Assembly (NCBI RefSeq): GCF_003259935.1
Contig: NZ_QLMH01000024.1
Span: 1-36,188 of the forward strand
Direction of reading: 5' to 3'
Origin: Paranoxybacillus vitaminiphilus
Lineage (GTDB): Bacteria; Bacillota; Bacilli; Bacillales; Anoxybacillaceae
Length of the DNA stretch: 36,188 bases
The notes under the pieces were generated by a model. That model was not told the DNA's origin. It saw only the letters and a program-made list of their open reading frames with translations, and searched no databases. Below, in pieces: positions 10,219 through 17,220 of this stretch. Position numbers and translations under genes: made by a program. Within the stretch, counting starts at the first letter, position 1, and the number at the start of each line of letters is the position of its first letter.

Positions 10219-11118
10219 TTAATCCAGCGATCTCGTTTTTACACTGACAAGTCCAGAAGGCTTCCATTGTAAAAATGCGATAATCATAGCAAAAATGACA
10301 ACTTTAGCCATTGTTGTGCTTGTCGAATACTCAGTCAAAGTGCTAACCAACCCGATGCCAAATGCCCCAAATATCGTACCGATTAATTTCCCTACTCCTC
10401 CTAAAATGACAACCATGAACGCATCAACAATATAATAAGTTCCAATCGTCGGACCAATCGGACCAAGCAGCGTCAACGCACATCCAGCCAGCCCAGCAAA
10501 ACCCGAACCGATGGCAAATGCATACGCATCCACTTTCCGAGAGGAAATTCCAAGACATGAAGCCATATCACGATTCAACGTTACAGCTCTCATTCTTCGA
10601 CCGGCTGGTGTTTTGTTTAAATAAAAATAAAGAATAAGCATACAAACTAGTACAAACAATAGAATAAATAAACGTTTGTAAGGAAAAACAATCCCGGCAA
10701 AATTTACTCCTCCTTCTAACCAAGAAGGGGGGAGTACCGCCACATTTGGAGCGCCAAAAATGGAGCGGGCTATTTGCTGTAAAATAAGACTTACACCCCA
10801 TGTCGCCAGCAGACTATCCAACGGCCGGTGATATAAGTATTGAATCAGCCATTTTTCCAATCCCCAACCAATAAACGCTGACACGAAAAACGCGACAGGA
10901 ATAGCTAAAAAATAATAGTAATCGATTGAACTTGGTAAATACTTTGCGAACATTTGCTGAATAACATATGTCATATATGCGCCAACCATAATCAGCTCAC
11001 CATGGGCCATATTAATAACTCCCATCAGCCCGAACGTAATCGCTAATCCTAAGGCGATCAAAAGCATAACAGAGCCTAAACTTAAGCCATTGAAAAATTG
11101 GGTGATTAAAATAGACAC
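10219..11118 (-). CDS. urtB: Urea ABC transporter permease UrtB
   Basis: A 299-residue LivH-like permease with about eight membrane spans and the GVINMAHGELIMVGAYMTY block near residues 33-51. The start is the GTG at 11118, seven bases after AAAGGAGG; the upstream extension to 11163 lacks a ribosome site and reads through a hairpin. It is separated from urtC by 13 bases and from urtA by about 69 bases that contain a stem-loop. Confidence 0.92.
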   Translation of the reverse strand: MSILITQFFNGLSLGSVMLLIALGLAITFGLMGVINMAHGELIMVGAYMTYVIQQMFAKYLPSSIDYYYFLAIPVAFFVSAFIGWGLEKWLIQYLYHRPLDSLLATWGVSLILQQIARSIFGAPNVAVLPPSWLEGGVNFAGIVFPYKRLFILLFVLVCMLILYFYLNKTPAGRRMRAVTLNRDMASCLGISSRKVDAYAFAIGSGFAGLAGCALTLLGPIGPTIGTYYIVDAFMVVILGGVGKLIGTIFGAFGIGLVSTLTEYSTSTTMAKVVIFAMIIAFLQWKPSGLVSVKTRSLD

Positions 11119-11136
11119 GAGAACGCCTCCTTTCTT

Positions 11137-11175
11137 TAAAAAGGAAAGGGAGAATACGCACACTTCCCTTTCCTT
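11137..11175 (-). terminator. Intercistronic stem-loop between urtA and urtB
   Basis: AAGGAAAGGGA (11141-11151) pairs perfectly with TCCCTTTCCTT (11165-11175); on - the stem is followed by TTTTT. It lies between the binding-protein gene and the permease genes. Such elements usually cause partial termination or protect the upstream message, so that more binding protein than permease is made. Function is inferred from position. Confidence 0.65.
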
Positions 11176-11187
11176 GCTTCATTTTGC

Positions 11188-12441
11188 TTAATTTAAATTT
11201 TTAGCCCATGGATAGCTTTTCAAGTAAGGATCTGGTTTGATCGCTTCTCCAGAATTCCACAATTCTTTAAACTGACCATTCGGCTGAATTTCTCCTATTC
11301 TAACAATCTTCCATGTATGCTGTGTTTCCCCGTCAATTTTTACCGTTCCACCAGGCGCTTTATATTCAATGCCGCCAGCTGCTTTTTTCACCTTATCAAC
11401 GTCAAAAGAGCCGGCTTTTTTAACAGCTTCCGCCCACAAATGAACAGCGAAATACGCTGCCTCAATTGGATCATCTGTTACTCGATCTTCACCATATTTC
11501 TTTTTATATTTTTCTACAAAAGCTTTATTTTCTGGCGTATCGGTTGTTTGGAAGTAATTCCAAACAGCAAGATGACCCGCTAATACATCGCCGCCAATCC
11601 CGCGAATTTCTTCTTCCGCAATACTTACAGACATAACCGTCAAATCTTTTGCAGTAATGCCTGAATCTTTTAGTTGCTTAAAGAAAGCAACATTGCTGTC
11701 ACCGTTTAATGTATTAAACACAACATCCGGCTTCACTTCTTTGATTTTGCTAATGATAGTACTGTAATCTGTATGGCCGAGCGGCGTATACTCTTCTCCT
11801 GCCAATTCGCCGCCTTCTGCTTTCAACTGGGCTTTAATAATTTTATTTGCCGTACGCGGAAATACATAATCTGAGCCAAGCAAGAAAAATTTCTTTCCTC
11901 TGTTTTCCAACAGCCAACTTACTGCCGGAATAATTTGCTGGTTAGTTGTTGCCCCTGTATAAAAAATATTCGGAGAAGATTCCATCCCTTCATACTGAAC
12001 TGGATACCAAAGCAAGCCATTGTTTTGTTCTACTACTGGAAGCATTGCTTTACGGCTCGCTGATGTCCATCCGCCAAAAATTGTTGCAACTTTATCTTTC
12101 TGTAAAAGTTTTTTTGCTTTCTCGGCGAATGTAGGCCAATCCGATGCCCCATCCTCAATAACCGGTTCAATTTTTTTACCAAGTAATCCTCCTGCTTCAT
12201 TTATTTCTTCAATCGCCATCAACTCAGCATCCCGCAATGACACCTCACTAATGGCCATTGTCCCGCTTAACGAGTGAAGAATACCTACTTTAACTGTTTC
12301 ACCCGAATCTTCCGCACTTTCTTTTTTCTCTTCTTTCACTTCATCAACTGCCGAAGATGCAGCACATCCACTTAACGCCAATACAGTTCCGCATAAAAAC
12401 AGAGATAACGTCCTAAAAATCTTCCGTTTCTGTACCTTCAT
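11188..12441 (-). CDS. urtA: Urea ABC transporter substrate-binding lipoprotein UrtA
   Basis: A 417-residue periplasmic-type binding protein of the Leu/Ile/Val fold, held on the outer face of the membrane as a lipoprotein. The signal peptide (KRK then a hydrophobic run) ends in the lipobox LSGC at Cys26, followed by a charged linker of Lys/Glu/Asp. The mature part starts [17 protein letters not shown], typical of UrtA rather than amino-acid binders. A good AAGGGG lies seven bases before the ATG. First gene of the urt-ure array; three GlnR/TnrA-type boxes lie at and upstream of its start. Confidence 0.94.
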   Translation of the reverse strand: MKVQKRKIFRTLSLFLCGTVLALSGCAASSAVDEVKEEKKESAEDSGETVKVGILHSLSGTMAISEVSLRDAELMAIEEINEAGGLLGKKIEPVIEDGASDWPTFAEKAKKLLQKDKVATIFGGWTSASRKAMLPVVEQNNGLLWYPVQYEGMESSPNIFYTGATTNQQIIPAVSWLLENRGKKFFLLGSDYVFPRTANKIIKAQLKAEGGELAGEEYTPLGHTDYSTIISKIKEVKPDVVFNTLNGDSNVAFFKQLKDSGITAKDLTVMSVSIAEEEIRGIGGDVLAGHLAVWNYFQTTDTPENKAFVEKYKKKYGEDRVTDDPIEAAYFAVHLWAEAVKKAGSFDVDKVKKAAGGIEYKAPGGTVKIDGETQHTWKIVRIGEIQPNGQFKELWNSGEAIKPDPYLKSYPWAKNLN

Positions 12442-12457
12442 GTCAACACCCCTTACA
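12441..12457. promoter_or_regulatory. GlnR/TnrA-type box overlapping the urtA ribosome site
   Basis: TGTCA-N7-TTACA matches the palindromic TGTNA-N7-TNACA core of the nitrogen regulators GlnR and TnrA. The centre is C-rich (ACACCCC), unlike the usual A/T centre, so this is the weakest of the three boxes. It covers the urtA Shine-Dalgarno and start, and the poor -35 of the divergent promoter. Confidence 0.45.
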
Positions 12458-12460
12458 AGA

Positions 12461-12487
12461 TTCTAATTATTTGTGTTATAATTAGAA
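12461..12487. promoter_or_regulatory. Palindrome over the divergent -10 element
   Basis: TTCTAATTAT and ATAATTAGAA form a perfect 10-bp inverted repeat with a 7-base spacer. The right arm overlaps the TATAAT of the + promoter (12477-12482). It could be a repressor operator or an RNA stem in the urtA leader. Confidence 0.45.
12474..12482 (+). promoter_or_regulatory. Extended -10 promoter for a divergent small RNA
   Basis: TGTTATAAT is a full TGn-TATAAT extended -10 element on +. The best -35 (TTACAA at 12453-12458, 18-base spacer) is poor, which extended -10 promoters tolerate. Predicted transcription start about 12488-12490. Confidence 0.5.
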
Positions 12488-12562
12488 TCAGGCATATACT
12501 CGCACACATGATGCCTGATTTTCGGAAAGCTTCTCATGGCCGTGAGAAGCTTTCCTTTTTTC
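12488..12562 (+). ncRNA. Candidate ~75-nt small RNA divergent from urtA
   Basis: From the predicted start the RNA folds into two hairpins. The 5' stem is TCAGGCAT (12488-12495) with ATGCCTGA (12511-12518). The 3' stem is GGAAAGCTTCTCA (12524-12536) with TGAGAAGCTTTCC (12543-12555) followed by TTTTTT. An ATG inside has no ribosome site, and its frame runs past the terminator, so the RNA is most likely non-coding. The promoter and terminator are seen in the sequence; expression is inferred. The same hairpins would also lie in the 5' leader of the urt-ure message on -, which is the main alternative role. Confidence 0.45.
12524..12562 (+). terminator. Strong rho-independent terminator on +
   Basis: Perfect 13-bp stem with a 6-base loop (tggccg) followed by TTTTTTCTTTT on +. 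There is no U tract on the - side, so it acts only on + transcription, yet no + gene precedes it. Confidence 0.8.
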
Positions 12563-12601
12563 TTTTCATCCCTCCTTTCAATATCATTCATGTAAATATA
12601 A

Positions 12602-12618
12602 TGTTATATTTTATAACA
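12602..12618. promoter_or_regulatory. GlnR/TnrA box, perfect consensus
   Basis: TGTTATATTTTATAACA fits the extended TnrA consensus TGTNANAWWWTMTNACA at every position. It sits within a larger palindrome (arms 12597-12608 and 12612-12623). It is 160 bases upstream of urtA, consistent with nitrogen control of urea uptake and urease. A candidate sigma-A promoter on - (TTGTTT 12665-12670, 16 bases, TATAAT 12643-12648) would place it just downstream of the start point, a repressing position. Confidence 0.7.
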
Positions 12619-12642
12619 TTATACGTTAGTTTTATAAACAAT

Positions 12643-12670
12643 ATTATACATATTTTTCTGATTCAAACAA
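12643..12670 (-). promoter_or_regulatory. Candidate sigma-A promoter for urtABCDE-ureABCEFGDH
   Basis: On -, TTGTTT (12665-12670) and TATAAT (12643-12648) are 16 bases apart, about 200 bases upstream of urtA. Other -10-like sequences exist in this A+T-rich tract, so the choice is tentative. Confidence 0.4.
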
Positions 12671-12727
12671 CAAAAAGTCTAAAAATATTTTATTTTTTAA
12701 AATTTCGATATGTTTTTATACTTTGTT

Positions 12728-12744
12728 TGTAAGAAATCATTACA
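12728..12744. promoter_or_regulatory. Second upstream GlnR/TnrA box
   Basis: TGTAAGAAATCATTACA matches the extended TnrA consensus at all but one position. It lies upstream of the candidate urtA promoters, about 55 bases from the start point of a possible promoter with TAAAAT at 12687-12692, near the place from which TnrA activates transcription. Confidence 0.6.
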
Positions 12745-12825
12745 ATAATTTATCATATCTATCGGTCACAATCTTTAATTCTTTTTCAATTTGCACATAC
12801 TAGGAGATTTCGTGCGAGGAAGAAA

Positions 12826-12859
12826 CAAAAAAGAGGACTGACCCATCAATGTCCGTCCT
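12826..12859 (-). terminator. Orphan terminator on -
   Basis: AGGAC-x-GAC and GTC-x-GTCCT form a stem with one mismatch; on - it is followed by CTTTTTTG. No intact gene reads into it, so it probably served a gene now decayed. The DNA at 12860-13090 shows nothing else that I can identify. Confidence 0.5.
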
Positions 12860-13091
12860 ACCATGAAAATCCAGATGAAAATGAAAGAAAACCATATTCA
12901 GAAGCAGGCTCTTGCTCCAATATTGTTAAGTCATCATTGCAAGCTACACATCTGACTTAATCCCGCAGTCAAATACTATGTCCAATATCTATATTTACCC
13001 ACAACATACACCATTCATCGTTCCTCCGCTTTTAACTTTCAAAAACAAAAGTTATGAAAATATTCATAAAATGATCATCGAAATTTATCAT

Positions 13092-13120
13092 AAAAACCCC
13101 TTTGCTTAAGAGCAAAAAGG
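13092..13120 (-). terminator. Terminator after the degraded small membrane gene
   Basis: On -, a stem of TTTGCT/AGCAAA extended by CC/GG, with loop CTTA, then GGTTTTT. It lies 45 bases after the stop of the frameshifted small ORF at 13165-13372. Confidence 0.55.
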
Positions 13121-13164
13121 AATGAGCGGGCAACCTCTTTTTCACAGCCCAAATAAAAGGCACG

Positions 13165-13372
13165 TTAAATTTCATTGTTGTTTTTCATTTTTTTGAGTTC
13201 CATTGTGTTTCCAATCAGCCCAATAAAACCTCCAACAGCAAATAAGATAGGAACAAATAATGAACTAGATGATGAAGCTTCGGTCATTAAACGATACACT
13301 CCGAAAAGACAAATAATAAAAGCAGCTGATTAACCCAATAATCACTTTTGTCTTTTTATTGATTTCAAACAC
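13165..13372 (-). pseudogene. Frameshifted small two-helix membrane protein
   Basis: On -, a frame from GTG at 13372 reads VFEINKKTKVIIGLI and then must shift by one base near 13333 to continue AAFIICLFGVYRLM, TEASSSSSLFVPILFAVGG, FIGLIGNTMELKKMK. Together this is a ~65-residue protein with two hydrophobic helices separated by a Ser-rich turn and a Lys-rich tail. GGAGG lies at the presumed start and a terminator follows. I do not recognise the family. A sequencing error instead of a real frameshift cannot be excluded. Confidence 0.4.
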
Positions 13373-13452
13373 CTCCAAGAAATAAAAAGGAATAATATTA
13401 CAAATATAATAAAAGTATCTCTTCTTAATATAACCGCTCATCATATGTTTAC

Positions 13453-14026
13453 GGATATTATAACAAAGCTACCAAACCGTGGTTAAAATTTTATCGGAAA
13501 CGTCTTGACGATTTTAAAAACAACCCGCAGAAATTCATTGAGGAAGTCACGAAAATAATTCAGCGGGAAATAGGTTATTGCTCAATGATGGTGTAGGGAT
13601 GATGCGTATTATTACAGTCGAGTTGTTTCAAAACGAAGAACTACTAGCTTACTTGAACGACAACGCCATCCGTAGCTAAATGATCATATCATTTATGATT
13701 CCGACATTGAAGCAAGTTTTGCTCAACGTTTTGAAAGAGATGAAAACGTTAAAGTGTATGTTAAATTGCCAAACTGGTTCAAGATTGATACCCCAATCGG
13801 CACTTACAATCCTGACTGAACGCTTGTCATCGACAACGATAGAGAAGAAAAACTGTATTTCGTCCTTGAAACAAAAGGAACCGAATGTGAAGAAGAAATA
13901 CGACCACCGGAAGAAAAAGTAAAAATCCGCTTTGCTCGCAAACACTTCGAAGCAATCTGCATCAAGATCTCATTTATCGGATCCGAAAAAGATGTGAGAA
14001 AATTTATGCTCCAAGTACAAAATTGA
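13453..14026 (+). pseudogene. Remnant of a type III restriction endonuclease (Res) C-terminus
   Basis: Three stretches in different frames join into one recognisable protein end. First comes YYNKATKPWLKFYRKRLDDF; then a frame carrying VELFQNEELLAYLNDNAI; then DHIIYDSDIEASFAQRFE with VYVKLPNWFKIDTPIGTYN. After that an in-frame TGA replaces the expected Trp of NPDW, followed by KLYFVLETKGT and KIRFARKHFEAI. The FKIDTPIGTYNPDW and LETKGT elements are the nuclease-domain region of type III Res subunits. The helicase domains and the mod methylase are absent, so this is a dead fragment. It shows that this locus once carried an R-M system. Confidence 0.75.
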
Positions 14027-14044
14027 TAATCATTTATTTACGCG

Positions 14045-14075
14045 AGAAGCTGAAAGGGCTTCTGTTTCTCCTTTT
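14045..14075 (+). terminator. Weak hairpin after the Res remnant
   Basis: AGAAGC (14045-14050) pairs with GCTTCT (14058-14063), followed by GTTTCTCCTTTT. It is probably the old terminator of the restriction gene. The stem is short. Confidence 0.35.
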
Positions 14076-14283
14076 ATTACACATTTCGACACCATTTTCC
14101 ATCAAATTCAGCTATGATAAAAAAAGAAATTTTTTACTTTTGTTGAAAATGATCAGTTTCAAGATGAGGGGAAAGAAGTCATTTGCAGGAAGCTTTATAT
14201 AAAGGGAAACTTTTTTATTAAAAATCTTATCTTAACAAAGTAGAGAACCTAAAAGTGAAATTTTTGAGGAGATGACTCCTATT

Positions 14284-16152
14284 ATGACTGATGAGGTATG
14301 GAGACAGTTTGTTCTTACAGGAAGTATTAACGTCAACGTACGAAAAGAAATTTTAGAATCGTGGAATAGGTGTAAACGTCTAGGTGTTTCTTATGAGAGA
14401 GAAGAAGTTTTATCTCATATTCCACAAAACGATTTTATGAGAAGACGAGAGAAAAATCGAGATCTGATTAATGCTGCGTTGCCAGTTATGAATGACATGT
14501 TTAAGCGTTTAAAAGGTGGAGGATACCTTCTTTTACTTACAGATGCAGAAGGATACTTAATTGAAATGATGGCTGATCAAATATCTCAAAAAATAGCTGA
14601 CCGGAGTAGAATATCTGTGGGTGCACAATGGACAGAAGAAAATGTTGGTTCAACAGGACTATCCATTGCGCTTAGAACACGAACTGCTATGGCTACCTCA
14701 GGCAATGAGCATTATTGTTTAGCCTTTCGTGTCTGGGATTGTTCAGCATGTCCTATTTTTGTTAATGGGGAATGCATAGGAGTATTTGATGTTTGCCGTG
14801 TAGGTCCTAAGAATGACTTGAGAGAATTATATACACTAGCAGTTACTGGTGCTCTTGCTATCAGCGAAAGATACCAGCTTCATAAAACAAAAATGAAAGA
14901 GAAAGTCTTATCTCATTTATTAACTGAACACGTTTCCCAGTTTAAAGAAAGCACCGGTATTATATCATTTGATAATCTAGGCATTGAATTATATAAAAAT
15001 AAGCCTGCTCATGATTTTTTGAAGTTACTTGAAGAAAACAGCCTTCAATCAGGATCAATTAACAAAAATATATTAAGTTACTTTGGTAAAAATTCCGTTT
15101 CATCTGAAGTTGAAGTAAATGAAAAAAAATTTTTAATCCACTCAGAACAAGTATCAGACCGAGATAAACCATTTGCAACTGTCATATTTATACATCCACA
15201 AACAAAGGAAATCCCATCAGAAAGTGCAATCAGTGCAATCGATCAAGAATTTTTCGCCTTTAATACGAAAAATTCCGCTTTCCAACAGACCTTACAAACA
15301 GCTATAAAAGTAGCCAAAAGTGATGCAAGTATTCTTATTCAAGGAGAAAGTGGAGTTGGGAAAGACTTCATGGCCCGTTTTATTCACAAACAAAGTAACA
15401 GAAAAAATCATCCTTTTACTGCGATAAATTGTGCCGCATTCCCTCGTGACCTAATTACTACAGAGCTATTTGGTTATGAAGGTGGAGCTTTTACCGGGGC
15501 CAAGCATCAGGGGAACAAGGGAAAAATTGAAGCATCTAACAAAGGTACAATATTCTTAGACGAAATAGCAGAATTGCCACTTGATTTACAAGCTATTCTT
15601 CTTAGAACTTTGGAAGAAAAACAAGTGGTAAGAGTTGGTGGTACTAAACCAATTCCAGTTGATGTCCGTTTTTTAGCTGCGACAAATAAAAATTTAAAGG
15701 AAATGGTAGAAAAAGGGGAGTTCCGGGAAGATCTTTATTATCGACTAAACGTTTTTAATATAAAAATCCCTTCTTTAAGAGAACGAATTGAAGACTTAGA
15801 GAGCATCATTCATGCGATGTTGCGTGAATCCTGTGAAAAAGCGCAACGAAAAACAATTGTTCTCACTCCTGAAGCTATGAGCGCATTTCAACAATATACA
15901 TGGCCAGGAAATTTACGGGAATTAAAGAATGTCATTCAACGAATGGTTTATTTACATGATGAAGATCGTCTTGACTCTTTTCATGCATATCAGTTTCTTG
16001 GGCTAGATCAACCTAAAGAAAAATTAAGTGAACGTGAATATCTCTTGCACATCCTCAAAAAAAACAATGGCAATCGTACTCAAACCGCAAGAGAAATAGG
16101 TATATCTCGAAGTGCTTTATATCGAAAATTGAAAAAATATAATATCAAATAA
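14284..16152 (+). CDS. Sigma-54-dependent transcriptional activator (AcoR-like)
   Basis: A ~622-residue bacterial enhancer-binding protein. The N-terminal half is the sensory part: a GAF-like domain at about residues 70-190 that includes a Cys-bearing CLAFRVWDCSACPIFVNGE segment, then a PAS-like linker. The AAA+ motor follows with Walker A GESGVGKD (~360), the sigma-54-contacting loop GAFTGA (~401), Walker B GTIFLDE (~420) and the RLNVF-IPSLRER sensor region. The C-terminus is a Fis-type helix-turn-helix (NGNRTQTAREIGISRSALYRKL). The layout matches AcoR-class regulators that respond to small carbon compounds. An ATG at 14272 touches GAGGAG directly, so the ATG at 14284, 12 bases away, is preferred. 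It very likely controls the sigma-54 promoter at 16744. The effector is unknown. Confidence 0.92.
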   Translation: MTDEVWRQFVLTGSINVNVRKEILESWNRCKRLGVSYEREEVLSHIPQNDFMRRREKNRDLINAALPVMNDMFKRLKGGGYLLLLTDAEGYLIEMMADQISQKIADRSRISVGAQWTEENVGSTGLSIALRTRTAMATSGNEHYCLAFRVWDCSACPIFVNGECIGVFDVCRVGPKNDLRELYTLAVTGALAISERYQLHKTKMKEKVLSHLLTEHVSQFKESTGIISFDNLGIELYKNKPAHDFLKLLEENSLQSGSINKNILSYFGKNSVSSEVEVNEKKFLIHSEQVSDRDKPFATVIFIHPQTKEIPSESAISAIDQEFFAFNTKNSAFQQTLQTAIKVAKSDASILIQGESGVGKDFMARFIHKQSNRKNHPFTAINCAAFPRDLITTELFGYEGGAFTGAKHQGNKGKIEASNKGTIFLDEIAELPLDLQAILLRTLEEKQVVRVGGTKPIPVDVRFLAATNKNLKEMVEKGEFREDLYYRLNVFNIKIPSLRERIEDLESIIHAMLRESCEKAQRKTIVLTPEAMSAFQQYTWPGNLRELKNVIQRMVYLHDEDRLDSFHAYQFLGLDQPKEKLSEREYLLHILKKNNGNRTQTAREIGISRSALYRKLKKYNIK

Positions 16153-16450
16153 TTGGAGTAGGGGTGACTAACCCCCTACTCCTCACAACACCGTGCGTAC
16201 CCGTTTGGTATACAGAAGTTCAATTCAGCATGACATAGAATATCTCCCCACATGACCTCAAACTTCCTCTATTGGTTCCATCCTCTGTTCTATCCTCATG
16301 GAATCGTCTGCGGAATTTACCACTTTCTTCTCCAAATAGTCTTATTGGAGTGTCTTCTTCACCATAGAAATATGAACGTCTAGTGTTCCGTTCTTCTTCT
16401 CTTATTACTTCATCTATATAAGGTTCAATTAAAAAATCGACATAAATAAG
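16153..16450 (-). mobile_element. Degenerate 3' end of a group II intron
   Basis: On -, an open frame without a start ends in RSCGEIFYVMLN and a stop. It is followed by CTGTATACC-AAAC-GGGTACGCACGGTG (a domain V-like hairpin with mismatches), TTGTGAGG, and a perfect 10-bp stem GGAGTAGGGG/CCCCTACTCC like domain VI. This order of elements is typical of the end of bacterial group II introns that carry a maturase. The maturase and the catalytic 5' domains are missing, so it cannot splice on its own. It abuts the stop codon of the sigma-54 activator. The stem could be mistaken for a terminator, but it has no U tract. Confidence 0.6.
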
Positions 16451-16630
16451 GTGTTTAGATCAAACAAAAGAATAGTCGAAATGCTTTATACATATGTCGG
16501 AAAATCAATCTGCATTTATATAGAACACAATAAGGTTATACAGCTTCTATTGACTTCTGGTCATTCAACAATCTATCACTAGACAAATTATCAAGACTAT
16601 TTTGTGTGCCAGTCAGCCTCCCAGTGCATT

Positions 16631-16673
16631 AATTGTACACTTGTCCGAACATAGATCGCACATGTGTACAATT
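16631..16673. promoter_or_regulatory. Candidate enhancer (UAS) for the sigma-54 activator
   Basis: AATTGTACAC (16631-16640) and GTGTACAATT (16664-16673) form a perfect 10-bp inverted repeat with a 23-base gap, so the arms are 33 bp centre to centre (three helical turns). The centre lies about 117 bp upstream of the predicted start of the sigma-54 promoter, the usual enhancer distance. Each arm contains the palindrome TGTACA, suited to a Fis-type HTH dimer. Confidence 0.6.
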
Positions 16674-16743
16674 TATAATAATAATTTGAATATAAAAATA
16701 CTTAAAAAACTTATATTTTTTATGAATTTCACTTTTTATTAAT

Positions 16744-16758
16744 TGGCACAATTCTTGC
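16744..16758 (+). promoter_or_regulatory. Sigma-54 (-24/-12) promoter
   Basis: TGGCAC-N5-TTGC is an exact match to the core sigma-54 consensus, with GG and GC 12 bases apart. Predicted start about 16769, some 49 bases before the first gene of the operon. It agrees with the sigma-54 activator encoded just upstream. Confidence 0.9.
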
Positions 16759-16817
16759 TTGTATATAAAATGAAAACCTTTTCATAATAATACAATTATT
16801 AAAAGGAGGTTAAGAAC

Positions 16818-17216
16818 ATGCAAGTAGGTTCAAAAGAATGGATGGAAATTTTCCGAAAAACTGTAAACGAAGACCAAGAACTTGATGTAATTGGGAAACA
16901 CTGTAATATTGATTTTCTATTACAAATTGGTTCAAAAGAGTATATCGTACAAATTAGAAATGGTAAAATGACAAATTTTTTTGAAAAAACTCCGTTAGAT
17001 GGATGGAGTTTTGCAATTAGAGGTAGTTTAGATAGTTGGAGAAAATTTACTCAACCAACTCCTCCTCCAATGTTCCATGAATTATTTGCAGCAGTTTTTC
17101 AAGGAAATATGCAGTTGGAAGGAAACATTAAAGAATTGATGGCTAATTTAAGGTTCATAATCCGTTTCCTTGATGTTACAAGAGAAGTAAAAAACACAGC
17201 TGTTGAAGGGGTGTAA
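16818..17216 (+). CDS. SCP2 sterol-carrier-like small protein
   Basis: A 132-residue soluble protein that resembles the SCP2 fold: an N-terminal helix, then strands around IDFLLQIGSKEYIVQIRNGKM, then a helix-rich part ending in NLRFIIRFLDVTREV. SCP2-like domains bind lipid or other hydrophobic ligands; the family call is from residue pattern and is moderate. AAAGGAGG precedes the ATG by eight bases. First gene of a two-gene sigma-54 operon; the hydrolase starts four bases after its stop. The pairing suggests it presents a hydrophobic substrate to the hydrolase or acts on the same compound, which is inference. Confidence 0.65.
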   Translation: MQVGSKEWMEIFRKTVNEDQELDVIGKHCNIDFLLQIGSKEYIVQIRNGKMTNFFEKTPLDGWSFAIRGSLDSWRKFTQPTPPPMFHELFAAVFQGNMQLEGNIKELMANLRFIIRFLDVTREVKNTAVEGV

Positions 17217-17220
17217 AATA

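Noticed and set aside
12442-12600. A guanidine (ykkC-type) or other known riboswitch in the urtA leader
   Set aside because: The leader lacks the conserved motifs of these classes; only simple hairpins and GlnR/TnrA-like boxes are seen.
12508-12732. 74-codon + strand frame upstream of urtA
   Set aside because: It starts inside the small-RNA candidate, runs through its terminator, has no ribosome site and is a low-complexity AT-rich translation.
16155-16184. Perfect GGAGTAGGGG/CCCCTACTCC hairpin read as the terminator of the sigma-54 activator
   Set aside because: No T tract follows on +, and the flanking sequence fits the end of a group II intron better.
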